Below, piece after piece: positions 54,075-64,000 of a stretch of DNA of 64,000 nt. The stretch is from Xanthostigma xanthostigma (lineage: Eukaryota > Arthropoda > Insecta > Raphidioptera > Raphidiidae), in contig OY754466.1 in the NCBI GenBank assembly GCA_963575645.1, positions 40,704,001 through 40,768,000 on the forward strand, written 5' to 3'. Within the stretch, counting starts at the first letter, position 1. Each line of letters starts with the position of its first letter. Below the pieces are notes generated by a model. That model was not told the DNA's origin, did no database searches, and saw only the letters and a list, made by a program, of their open reading frames with translations. The translations under genes were made by a program, and so were the position numbers.

Positions 54075-55031
54075 ATATTGCCGAAATTAAGAGACGCGGA
54101 TATATTTTCGATACGTTTTGCCTTCGCTCACCGCACATTGAGTAAACAGCTAATGCTTCATATTTCTACATTCAATTTTTACGAGAATTTTTCAAATCCG
54201 GGATGACGGTACTTCTGGAGTTCTAGACTATATTGAAATAAATTGTGTTGGACCGTTGATTTTGTTTCTTCTTGAAATTAAATTCATCAACATACGTTTT
54301 TTGAATGAAGCAAGCACTTACGAAACATAAATTTACAAAAAAAAGTCAACGAACTGTAACTACCCTAATTCCCGTCTGAGTAACTATATTCTCTAAATCA
54401 GGAATCTAATTTTCCTATAATAAACCTTTTATAGCATACAAATCATTTATTAAACACGTCTACTTAGTTCTATTGTATGGAGAATTGGTGAGTCAGTGAA
54501 TGTTATAAAATGTCATTTTATACAGAAATTTGTCGAGAATTCATCGTTGACTCAGATTGTCCTTTACGCTTTATGGGCAACAAGAATTAATCCATTAGGA
54601 GCTAGTATACACTATTCAATGTTGTGTAGCCGTTGACCATTGTACGGAGCTAATAGACTGTTGCCATTTAATGCGGCTATACACCCACATTGACCAATAA
54701 CAACATCAACCCCATTTCACCCTCTTAGTTAGCTCTAATATCGCCGTTTGCAAGAGCTCTCATTCAGGCCCGGCTCAAGGATCTAGATGGACGCGACTTG
54801 CACAAGACGAAATTTTTTATTATTAAAAAAAGATCTGTTTTTTTCTCGACTTTACTATCTAAAAATTTTTCCTCTGACTTTTTTCACTAACAGGTTAACA
54901 GCTTGTCGATTGCCTGAAAGCGTTTGAGATAAATAATAAAAAAAATCCAGTAGGTAGTACTGATTTTATTTTATTTTATCTTGTAATAAATTAGTTAAAA
55001 GATTGATTTTGTATTAGTGCATAGTGGTATC

Positions 55032-55400
55032 TCCCGGTTTCACCCGCGTGCGATAAATATAATCCTGCAAAATGTACTTCGTTTGCAGCCCGGCGTCTGA
55101 ACTAATAGCTATAAACAAATTCTACCAGATTTGCGTCTGAACCAATAGCTTAAAAAAATTCTATCAGATGTCGCTACTTGGTAATAAAACAGTTTTTTTT
55201 GTTTGCTTCTGAACTAATAGCTTTGAGTAAATTTTATGAGATGTCGCTACATGTTACTAAGACAGTTTATTTTCACAAAACAGCGCAATTTTGTACAAAA
55301 TATTTAATAAAAACTATCCTATAGGGTAAGTTGGACCAAGCAAGGCACATTTACAAAATTTCATTAAAATAGGTTCAGCGGTTTCGGAATTTAGCGCGAT
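55032..55400 (-). mobile_element. Helitron, second subfamily, partial
   Basis: The minus strand ends ACGCGGGTGAAACCGGGAG, with ATAGCTATTAGTTCAGACGC-type units upstream and a GGTTCAGCGGTTTCGG-like block. Both true ends are lost. Confidence 0.55.
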
Positions 55401-55797
55401 TATAACCTGATTCTTGTCTTTGGTCAGTAGTCAAAACTGTGTTTTTTTTATTTAAAATTTTAAACCAAAATGTATTTTAAAATCTTTGATTAACGTCTGA
55501 TTAGAACTCTTCAATAAATTCAGTTCTGGAGAGTGGAGAAGGTCCAAATCCGGATTGAAGTATTAATTATATTTTTTGTTAATATATTGTCTGAAAAATT
55601 TTATTTATCAAAATGTATTTTATTTTAAAGTAGATTATTATGATATCTGACTCTTTTGTTAGCAAAGTTTTTAAGGAACATTGCGTAATATTAAATTCTT
55701 AAGGTACCCATCCACGCATAAATATGTTTTTTGGAGTAGGTATGAAGTTTTTAAAATTTTAAAATGCCTCAAGGTCTTTTTTGCAAATAAAATTTCG

Positions 55798-55925
55798 CGA
55801 AGTTAAAAGTTCACGGCTTCACCAATTTTGTGCTCAGACATTAAAAAAGAAATGTGACACAAATTTTTACGCTGCCTCAAATACCTATCAAAAAATGTTT
55901 GATAACTCTTGAACAAGTTAAATTT
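55798..55925 (+). repeat. Dispersed repeat I (copy 2)
   Basis: TTTTGTGCTCAGACATTAAA and TTTTACGCTGCCTCAAATAC blocks. Confidence 0.55.
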
Positions 55926-56455
55926 TAGAGAAAAGTTGTCGAAATATTGCATTTTCAAATGAAGGAAACAATATATGAGTTTGAGACGCGTTCTCAAATT
56001 CATAATATTCGATCAATCACAAATTGTACATGAATGGACACCTTTATGACAACCCAAAAAAACATTTTTTGACGTAATTTCAAAAACTTTAATTACGTTA
56101 CAAAGCACCAATTTTATCTCACAGTGCAGTACAGCCTACTGATCGAGCCAAGTGCTTTTGAAAAGGTGACAAAGTTTTATTAGATACGCGAAAAAAATGT
56201 TTAATTTTTGCTGCATAGATTTAACGAGGGCTGCTCGATTAATCGCCACTATCGAGATGGTAAATATTATAACTATAAGAAAAATACTCGATTTGTAATA
56301 TTAAACTAGTATTCCGTTCCGGCTTCTCCCGACTATATTTTGATTTAACAAAGAAATAATCATCACTTCAATATACCTCTTATAGTTTAACCAACGTACA
56401 CCAAGCATAATTAATTGTTATTTAGACTACATAATAATTGTAGAAATGTAGAAAT

Positions 56456-56960
56456 CAGAGCTGGATAGTGTTGAGAGCTTAGTGCTTGTAATAATGCTTT
56501 AAGCACTTAAAATGCTTGAAGCACTTTGAAAAACAGATGCACGATGCTTAGAGCACTTGTATCACGACTTGTATAAATACTTGAACCATTATAAATTTCT
56601 TAATAAGCATTCAACAAGCTTATCAAGCATTTTAATACACATTTTCAATGTCTCATAAACTTTAATAAAACATATTTGGTTCGACTTTTATAATTCTTAA
56701 TTCGTTTTATGTTAGAGACCAATTACTTGTTTGTTTACGCCGAAATACTTTATTATTTAGAAATATTGCTTATATCCAAAATTTACATAATAGCTTAATG
56801 TTGGAAGTTAAGATTGAAGAAGTTAGTTTAAAATGTTAAAGCAAGTACTCGATGCTTTTATAAGCATTTTTGAAAATGAATGTGCTTCTTGCTTGATTAA
56901 TAAATCGAATATTTGTGATACTGCTCGATGCACTTAAATCCGATGCTTTGCCCAGCTCTG
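56456..56960. mobile_element. hAT MITE with AAGCACTT subterminal repeats
   Basis: CAGAGCTGG and CCAGCTCTG ends. Flanks GTAGAAAT and GTTGAAAT are an 8-bp target duplication with one change. AAGCACTT/AATGCTT words repeat toward both ends. Confidence 0.83.
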
Positions 56961-57082
56961 GTTGAAATATGTGCTGCAAAGTGAAGTGTATTTTGCAAAT
57001 AATTACCATTAATTATTTTAAGCCCATATAAAGACAAGAAGTAAATATAAACTTAATCATTTAATTAATATTTGGTTTGTAG

Positions 57083-57224
57083 ATGATATCCGTGATAATA
57101 ATAAATGTAATAACAAACGACTTAACACGCCCAAATAAAGCCAACGAAGCACAGTTGGAAGTCTCCATTGGTTTTGATTGGACAGACATTTTACCTTTTG
57201 ATGACGGAACACCAGAACTTTCAG
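57083..57224 (+). CDS. Membrane protein gene, first visible exon (end of span 1 and loop)
   Basis: Acceptor GGTTTGTAG, then ATG ATA TCC. The 47 codons read MISVIIINVITNDLTRP through DDGTPELS plus one base (G) before GTGATT. The ATG directly at the acceptor could be the initiator after a non-coding exon, or an internal Met. The hydrophobic start suggests the latter. Confidence 0.65.
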
Positions 57225-60200
57225 GTGATTTCTTTTTATTTTTTTGAAATTTTAAATCTTGCCTAACATAGCAGTGCAGACCGTAACGTCATCGGAGCAC
57301 ATGGGAAGATTCTGATTTCGCGCCCCCAAAATTTTGTTGTTTGATATATTCAAATACATAAATATATTACACCAGAAGGGCAGAAAGTCTGAGAGCCTTG
57401 CACTGCGCGTCATGATGCCCAAGGTTTTGCATCCCTGGGGCGAGCCCCGGTTGCCAGACCAGGCGCGGTCCGAAGGGGGGGTCACAGGGGACATGACCCC
57501 CCCCCCCAAAATCTATGTCAAATTGAAAAATCTCTAAAATTTGCCAAATAATGTATAAAATAAAATTGTGCCTTGTGCAATAATGTTTATTTTATTCCAG
57601 ATACCTATTTTTTATTAGTGTAGTGAGTGACCCCCTCCAAAATTTCAGGCTGCGACCGCGCCTGTGCTAGACCATAGTTACGGACGACTGATAACGTTCA
57701 CTGAGTGTCAGTCCAAGAAAAATAAACAAGCCAGATCATTTAGTCGGATCTAAGCGTATATGAGCTGAATTGAAGCGTGCTGTGGTGCGTATGCCAATAT
57801 ACGCACCCACTCTCACACTCCAACCTACCCGTAGCGTCTTAAACACCACTCACGTATAAGATGCAGTTTTGTAATCACCTAGGCAGACATTTAGACCCGA
57901 CTAAATGATCTGGTTTATTTGTTTTTTAATTTAGTAAATTCTAAAACTTGAAAGTATTTCAAAATGTCTGAAGGAATTTTTTGGCAAATTTCGCTAATTA
58001 AAAATTCACGACTTGGTTAGGCCCCACTGCATTTCAACCAGTTCTTCGATTTTTGTGTTCAGACATTACAAAAGAAACAAATTTTCACGCTGCCTCAAAT
58101 ACCTACCCAAAAATAGCTCTCTACTTAAGTTCATGTTAATGATTGTGTCATTTTTATTATTGATTTATTTTTTAGGAAAGACACTTCCGACTATTGTTTT
58201 GATCTACTCGCTAGTGTTTATACTGTCTTGCGTGATTTTAATTTTTGGAAGCATAATGGTAAGATTCAAACAACAGACTGATTTATTAAAAACTTTAATC
58301 ATTGATGCTTTAATTATCGTTATCATAATACTCAAAAAAAAATTTTTTTATAGGAGAACCGTTGGTGTACACTTCCATGGTTTATATGTCATTTTTTGAG
58401 CATCAGTGTTCATATTGGATCACTGCTCAATCACCTTTTCAAACCTAAAGACGATAAACGTCATACAATTATTTTAAGTACAACGATATATATAGGTAAG
58501 CTAAAACATATTCTACTATATATATAACCGGTCAAATAAGCTAGCTCCAGTTTAATAAGTGTTAACACGTTTGACGCTATTTCTATACAAAAGTGTAAAC
58601 ACGAGGCTAGAAATGCTGCTAAAATCGCTTCTAGGAGTTCTGCTAGCCGGTAGGCTGGGTACGAAGCTAGAAATGACGTCACTGCGGGCTGGCCTGCTAG
58701 CTCACAAGATAGGTTTTAAAATTAGAACAAGGGCTAATTTCCCTGCGAGATTTGGTGCTCAGTATGATCAAGAACCAATCAGGAAGCAGTATCTTGTCAC
58801 GTGGGCACTTGAACAAACACCCACACACCAACATGATGTCATTCTGCTCAGCATCAGTCATCAGACAACATACACGTTTTGCTCTGATTTTTATAGTCAC
58901 TGCACGCGCACCAGATCTATCCACAAATCAAGCTTGAAAAATAGTCTCGCATGAAGCAAGCATAAGTGCTTGCTTCATGCAAGACTATTTTTCTTGATTT
59001 TTCTTGATTGCTGTTAAGACAGCAATCAAGAAAACCAGCGCTAGAAAACTAGTAGGCAAATCTATAGCAAAGAATCTAGCATATGAATTCAGCGTCAGAT
59101 TAAAAGTGTAAACACTAACAGACCGACTCTCGAGCGAATGAACTTAAGGCCGCTGCACACGAGGCTAGAAACGCTGCTAGATTTCTTGCTAGATTTGCCT
59201 ACTAGTTTTCTAGCGCTGGTTTTCTTAATTGCTGTTATGTGCTCACTTCACACGAGACGTCTTTTCAGGCTAGTTTAGTGAATAAATCTGGTGCGCGCGC
59301 AGTGACAGTTCAAATATAAACACAGAGAAAAACGTGTCTCTTGTGTGATTCCGAGCAGAATGACGCCATGTAGGTTTGTGGGCGTTTGATCAAGTCACCC
59401 ACGTGATTGATACTGCTTCCTGATTAGTTCTTGCTCATACCTAGCAGCGGACCTAGCAAGGAAAATAGCCCCTGTTCTAATTTAAAACCTATCTTGTGAG
59501 CTACACCAGCTGCGGCGAAAGATAAAGCCACCGTGTCGTAGTGATGTGAACGCATTGTTCCCGCCTTCTAGCTTTCTATTGGCTGTTTCGGAGATCCAAG
59601 TGCGTCGAGTGTTTATTTGTATTCTACCGCTATAATTGGATATGTCGAATTTATTCCACACGCCACTGTCTGCGGGCAAGTAGGCGTTCACTACCATATC
59701 ATTGCGATGACGTGCCTGGCTTCAACTCTCACCGCGGGCACTATAGCAGGCGAGCCCGCAGTTACGTCATCTCCATGAGCTTCGTACCCAGCCTACCGGC
59801 CAGCAGAACTCCATGCAGTGTTTCTAGCCTAATAAAAAAATTATTAAAGTAAAACTTTAACTCTATCGCCCCGAATTTTTCTGGCCGTCTGTTGCATGTC
59901 GCATTACAGGCGGCCGCGGAGTAGGGGTAAAGTGAAAGGCGTTCGGAGTAGGCGCTCGGTAGAGCAGCTAAGGCCAATATGACGGCGCCCATGGTTAGCA
60001 TCAGCTGACCGTGTAGTATGTATAACGCATAGTCAGTCTGTCATGCGGGCAAGTGCTGTACAGTGTTTACATGTTTTTATTCGTGTATTCATGTGAATAT
60101 TGTTGTTTATAATTAATCGTGATGGATAAGTGTATCCAACGCCTACAATCCAATAAAAGTTTCACTTGCGTCGTGTTTTTTTTTCAGTTTTCTCCACATA

Positions 60201-60387
60201 TTGCTGTTTAATCGTCTATGCTGCGCAAAGAACATGGTTAAACACTAGAAAAATCACAGACTTGACAAATGAAGATGTTTGGACGCAAGCTAATAATAGT
60301 TCACCACCTAAAACTACAGCAAATCAGGACCGTTCTTATTTAGATTCACCGCCACCGTATTATAGTATCAATTATGTCGAAATTTAA
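57083..60387 (+). CDS. Multi-span membrane protein with C-terminal PPxY motif (DUF4728/LAPTM-like), 5' exon(s) missing
   Basis: Four plus-strand exons (57083-57224, 58176-58258, 58354-58495, 60188-60387) join in phase into 567 nt (188 residues plus stop). The product starts with a hydrophobic ISVIIINVI stretch that looks like the end of a first membrane span, then a polar loop with FDWTDILPFDDG. Three clear spans follow: one around LIYSLVFILSCVILIFG, one after ENRWCTLPW, and one around IYIVFSTYCCLIVYA. A polar tail ends with SPPPYYSINYVEI. The ENRW entry to span 3 and the terminal PPxY are typical of arthropod DUF4728/LAPTM-like proteins, whose PPxY binds WW domains of Nedd4-type ligases. Family assignment is from memory of motifs, not a search. 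The first coding exon should lie between 52.4 and 57.1 kb, but I did not find it. The gene is divergent from DDX31. Confidence 0.75.
57460..57664. mobile_element. hAT MITE, 205 bp
   Basis: CAGGCGCGGTC and GACCGCGCCTG ends; flanks TGCCAGAC and TGCTAGAC form an 8-bp target duplication with one change. It sits just after a partial family F copy (57365-57430), in the first visible intron of the membrane-protein gene. Confidence 0.83.
58010..58130 (+). repeat. Dispersed repeat I (copy 3)
   Basis: TTCTTCGATTTTTGTGTTCA and ACGCTGCCTCAAATACCTAC blocks. It ends about 45 bp before the exon at 58176. Confidence 0.6.
58176..58258 (+). CDS. Membrane protein gene, exon for second span
   Basis: Acceptor TTATTTTTTAG. 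GA completes the Gly codon opened by the previous exon, then KTLPTIVLIYSLVFILS and ILIFGSIM, donor ATG|GTAAGA, phase 0. A longer open frame running through this exon from 58013 starts inside a dispersed repeat and is not the gene. Confidence 0.75.
58354..58495 (+). CDS. Membrane protein gene, exon for third span
   Basis: Acceptor TTTTTTATAG, then ENRWCTLPWFICHFLSISV, a polar FKPKDDKRH loop and TIILSTTIYI. It ends with one base before GTAAGC. The intron on its 5' side is only 95 bp. Confidence 0.78.
58595..59480. mobile_element. GGCCGCTGCACACGAGGC family, two facing copies in an intron
   Basis: One copy (about 58595-59100) and an opposed copy from 59146 (AAGGCCGCTGCACACGAGGC) share long inverted stretches. 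A small hairpin around 58950-59000 (AAGCAAGCA...TGCTTGCTT) is nested inside. Confidence 0.6.
59530..59715 (-). repeat. Dispersed repeat G (copy 2)
   Basis: Reverse copy of 39791-39975, inserted within the TIR-family block. Confidence 0.65.
59850..60178. repeat. Dispersed ~330-bp repeat H (copy 2), at the acceptor of the last exon
   Basis: Its end CAATAAAAGTTTCACTTGCG stops within about 10 bp of the TTTTTTTTTCAG acceptor at 60187. Confidence 0.7.
60188..60387 (+). CDS. Membrane protein gene, terminal exon with PPPYY tail
   Basis: A TTTTTTTTTCAG acceptor, then TT completes a Val codon. It reads FSTYCCLIVYAAQRTW and a polar tail with SPPPYYSINYVEI and TAA. AATAAA overlaps the stop region at 60386-60391; a second AATAAA lies near 60656. 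The acceptor's T-tract begins a few bases after the end of a dispersed repeat copy (59850-60178). Confidence 0.78.
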
Positions 60388-60391
60388 TAAA
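60386..60391 (+). terminator. AATAAA overlapping the membrane-protein stop codon
   Basis: The hexamer overlaps the TAA stop. A second candidate near 60656 (AATAAA in an AT-rich stretch) is better spaced for a normal 3' UTR. Confidence 0.4.
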
Positions 60392-62570
60392 GAAAAATAA
60401 TTGTGCTTTGAATTAACTGCAAAAAAAATGGAATACTGAGTGAAGTTGATTTTCATAGTGTATTCATTACAATCGATGAGATTTTAAATATCATTGAATT
60501 GTTTCAATTTGACTTAATTAACTACATAAATGACATTATCAAAAATCTTATGAATATTTTAAATCGTGACTATTAAATTATCTTAAAATAGGTAGGCTGC
60601 AAGCAATTTTATATGTAAATCTGGTGTTTGAAATTGTGAATACTTTTAAATGTATAATAAATATGTGAAAATTGTATTTATTTTGTATTTTTTAAATTGC
60701 TTATAATTTAGATCTTTATTTAATAGTTCTAACAATTTCAAGAGGAAATACGTAAGTCGAAGGATTTTTCATTTATGTAATTCAGCTGCCTGCATTTCTT
60801 ACTTTCGAGCAACCATAAAAGCGAAAAAATGCTTGTCATAGGCTCATAGCGAAAAAGTCGAATTAAAAATTTCGCATTTTCAGAGACCCAGTACTTTGGT
60901 ATTTTGAATGTATAGTTGTAGCCTAGACGGCGAGGAAGTAAAAACATTAAAAAGTGCATTATTCGGGCACAGGCGAGATTATTGTTGGAATCGCTTCGTT
61001 TTAGGGTGTAGTTCAACCCCCTAAGTTTGCTTACAAATTTTCGGTGTGCTTGATTTTATAATTGACAATTAGTGACGAATATAGTGCTTTTTTCTCTATT
61101 TCCTTTAATATCTCCGTTCCTCTTGACTTTTAGTATAGCATATGCATTGAGAAAGTTAGAAATTTTCTAAAAAATGAGCACTGACAGAGGTCGCTAAGTG
61201 CAATTGTTAACTTGCAAATAGCCCCGAAAGTTAAAAAAACACGTTTTTTTCACTATTTTTTTACTAAAAAATGACCGCACATAGATGGCTGAAAATTCTC
61301 AAAAATGATGTCTATGTTGACCCAAACATGCATGAATAATTTTAGCGTCATCGGTCAATTACTTCTTGAGTAATTAACTATCACCTTTTTTTCCTTAATT
61401 TCAAATTGCGCCGTTTTTTTCACAAACGGGTTTCGCTGGTCGGACCAAGCCAGAAAAATCACAAATCCATTTTACTTTAGTATGTAACTTACAGTTAGTT
61501 CAAATATTATTTTTTGTAATCTTTATTGAAATTGATTAAACTCTAAATAGGTTTTTCTTTTTAATTTTTTGCTAAATAATAAGTATTAACTGAACAAAAA
61601 TGCAATAAATACGCGCGAAATATAAATTATCCAACACAATGCTATTGATTAGACCGTAGTGTGACGTCAAAGACCACGAAAACATAAAATATTCGTATGG
61701 TTGTCTTTTTCAATACAAAATTTAAACAAAATTGTTGACATGGCTTATATGACGTCACAGATTCCTCTGCCAAATGGCGTGTTTGAATAATCAAAATATT
61801 TTGCCCAAAAAGAATATTTATTTTTTAATTCAATAAGAATGTTGTAATGAATGATTTCATGTGCTTGATAACTTTTAATATGAAAATAATTGATTTTAAA
61901 TATTATTTTCAAAAATTGTGCATACACCGTATTATCTGAGAATATCTAAATCCAACATGTGTCCAAACATAATAGATATGTTAATTTTTGCATATTGTTC
62001 ATTATTCTCTATTTGCAACTACGCAAATTCTTAGTTGTAATCTGAAAAACAATTTGGCTCAAGTTTGGCCATTTATCTACCATTTTGAATTTAACAAACA
62101 CTAAATATTTGTTTATTTCATTTTTAAAAGCTTCATTATTTTATGTTTGAACATCGTAAATGAAAGTTTAAAATAAAAAGAAATCAAGTTTTCTGCAATG
62201 CTACTTAATATGACAGTAATAAATTTTTATGATCAAAAGCGTCTCTCTTGCGTTTAGATCATAAACTGCAAGCTCTCAACGAACGGGAAGCTTTGTACTT
62301 GCTAGATTCATGTAAATAAAAAGTTTCTAACAACGTTTGTTGCTTCTCAGCGTAAACCTTCATCTGTCTGTGCATTTTTCATTTGGAATAAATTCAGTTT
62401 TTCTTATTTCCGCGGTGTGTTCTGTAAACTGCTAAAATTTTCTACTCTTCGCATAAAAAAGTACTCGTTTCGCATTTCGACGTTACCGTTTTCAAGTGTA
62501 TTTTATTCCTATCAATCAACGCTAATAGGTGTTGGATTTTTAATAAGACACACTAGCCACCGGTCAGGGA
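60392..62570. other. 3' flank, no gene recognised
   Basis: AT-rich. The 60.74-61.02 kb minus-strand frame (92 codons) lacks motifs. No clear repeats were seen. Confidence 0.4.
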
Positions 62571-62912
62571 CAGGGGTCGGCAACCTTTTGAGACGGAAGA
62601 GCCAAAAGTTACAATTTACAAAATTTCCCAGTTTTTAGAGAGCCACTATACATTTTCGTTTCAGTATTATTGTATTTGCTTATAATATAGTATATAACCG
62701 AGGACGACACGTCGCGACAGGGGCGTGCGGGTGAGACGCGAGTGGAAATGGCTGAGAGATAGACGTGGTGCTCAATCATGGATCGATTGGACGATTTTTA
62801 AGAATTTATATACCTAATAAAATAATTATTTTTTTCGTATGGAACTGGAGAGCCGCAACTTTACATCAAAAGAGCCGCATGCGGCTCGCGAGCCACAGGT
62901 TGCCAACCCCTG
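62571..62912. mobile_element. hAT MITE, 342 bp
   Basis: CAGGGGTCGGCAACC and GGTTGCCAACCCCTG ends; internal AAAGAGCCGCATGCGGCTCG, the classic pattern of one widespread animal hAT group. The flanks (GTCAGGGA, GTCTAGGG) suggest a decayed target duplication. Confidence 0.85.
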
Positions 62913-63179
62913 GTCTAGGGCATTACTACAGAGTGGACACCACAAAAGAGATTATACTTTATTCCCTTGTTAGAAGTATTTATAGGTTATTAGACTTCAG
63001 ATTAAAAATTATATGATAGCATTTATGATCACTTTATAAAAGTCTTGGCAATTTTCAATGTTCAAAATTATAATAAAAACTTACTGCAATATAACATACA
63101 AATCAAGGTGAGAGCAATATTTTTCATTAATTAAGATTTTATCAATAATAATAATAAATAGTATGTTATGTAAGCCAAT

Positions 63180-63420
63180 TTTCTCCAAAAACAATAAGGC
63201 TCTTCATATTAGCATATCAACCATCCTTTAAAAATTTGGTTTCAATCCGCTCAATTCGTTTGACCTGTATCGTGTTCACAGCCAAACAGATGCACAGACA
63301 TTTTCCAAAAATACGTTTTTCAATTCGGGAGGCATCACAACGAAAAAATATTGTAAACATTTTGAAAAGTGAATTTTGACCTAAATTAATACCATTCCGA
63401 CACTGGTGATATTGGAATGG
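63180..63420 (-). repeat. Dispersed repeat family D (copy 5)
   Basis: Reverse copy with CAATAAGGCTCTTCATATTA, GTATCGTGTTCACAGCC and GGTATTAATTTAGGTCAA (minus-strand sense). It ends near GGAATGGTA. Confidence 0.6.
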
Positions 63421-64000
63421 TAAAAGAAACTAGAGCACCGTTCACTATAAAAACCTAGGGCCCCAAAAACTTAAATCCGGCACTGCTAATAATAAAAAAA
63501 TTGCGCAAGGAAATTCATGTTTCTGTCTCTGTAAGACTGTAGCAAATTTCATTAGAATCGGATTAAGAATTTAAAAGTTTTGAAGGTACTGAACTTTTTA
63601 ACAAAATCTAAGCATCGATTAAACCTCGTTATTTACAGCAACCTATTTTATACCTGGAGCTAATAGGCTTACTGCCGAAGCCTTTAAAAAAAAGTTTTGA
63701 AGGATTGACTTTTAATCCGATTTCATTGAAATTTGGTGCTCTTTAATACAAAGAATAGGGTGAGGCTCTCAGACAAATAATAGTTGACTGTATATTACTA
63801 CGAGCTGTGACATTATGTTTAAAATGAGCGTCACATGCACAAGATAAAGGTATAGTATTTTTGTTACGTATTTTCATTAAAAAAACTGGCTTTTACTTCA
63901 TTTTCAAAATTTCTGACAAATAAAAGAAACTGATATACCTACTATTGGCAATTAGCGCGACTAGTTTTTTGTTTTACTTTAGTGCACTAGTGCGTAATGA
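63421..64000. other. No feature recognised
   Basis: AT-rich; AGTTTTGAAGGTACTGAACT and AGTTTTGAAGGATTGACTTT form a weak direct repeat. Confidence 0.35.

Noticed and set aside
58013..58399. 128-codon plus-strand open frame
   Set aside because: Its start is in dispersed repeat I. It runs through a real exon and past its donor into intron; only 58176-58258 is supported.
59482..59697. Minus-strand frame [18 protein letters not shown]
   Set aside because: It lies in dispersed repeat G; the copy at 39791-39975 has the same sequence with frame breaks, so it is not a conserved protein.

Overview
This is an AT-rich animal genomic window, most likely from an insect. Support comes from a spliced DDX31 gene with arthropod-like divergence, several Helitron copies whose 5' and 3' ends resemble families common in hemipterans and lepidopterans, tRNA-derived SINEs, hAT and Harbinger MITEs, and LINE 3' fragments. 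I cannot name the order or species. There is no prokaryotic operon, CRISPR array or rRNA. Most of the window is transposable-element sequence.

Genes. The main gene runs on the minus strand from 52372 (ATG) to 13944 (stop). It is a DEAD-box RNA helicase of the DDX31/Dbp7 family, rebuilt here as eight exons whose splice phases all fit: 69+966+174+221+802+352+166+148 = 2898 nt, or 965 residues plus stop. Exons 1-5 are compact except for intron 3. The last three introns are 7.2, 6.1 and 20.7 kb and hold most of the repeats described. On the plus strand, downstream of the DDX31 start, lies a small multi-span membrane protein gene with four visible exons (57083-60387) and a C-terminal PPPYY motif. 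Its first exon was not found. At the left end, exons at 1-26 and 7423-7539 (plus) may belong to an unidentified gene that converges on the DDX31 3' end.

Region by region. 1-13.9 kb: unidentified gene candidate, a TTAA-flanked foldback, a 1.66 kb Harbinger-like element, a Helitron, a LINE fragment, and a 3.08 kb LTR retrotransposon with apparently identical LTRs inserted into a copy of a ~1 kb repeat-bearing transposon. 13.5-13.9 kb: a hAT MITE abutting the DDX31 poly(A) signal. 14.1-34.8 kb (intron 7): hAT and TIR MITEs, SINEs, Helitrons, a LINE end, foldbacks and hammerhead-ribozyme-like motifs. 35.0-41.1 kb (intron 6): Helitron with tRNA-like core, hAT MITE, Harbinger relic with a transposase fragment, LINE fragment. 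41.5-48.7 kb (intron 5): LINE fragment, foldbacks, Helitrons, including one nested in a foldback. 49.8-51.0 kb (intron 3): the copy of the ~1 kb transposon that lacks the LTR insertion. 52.4-57.1 kb: intergenic, with a 996-bp foldback and a hAT MITE. 58.5-60.2 kb: repeat-filled intron of the membrane-protein gene. 60.4-64 kb: mostly featureless, with one hAT MITE.

Most notable: a set of minimal hammerhead-ribozyme-like motifs (CUGANGA / stem II / GAAAC-GUH) whose closing helix co-varies between copies, as known for Penelope-like elements; a Helitron family that occurs with or without a tRNA-like core; and the young, apparently coding-deficient LTR element with tandem copies of its LTR-end/primer-site unit.
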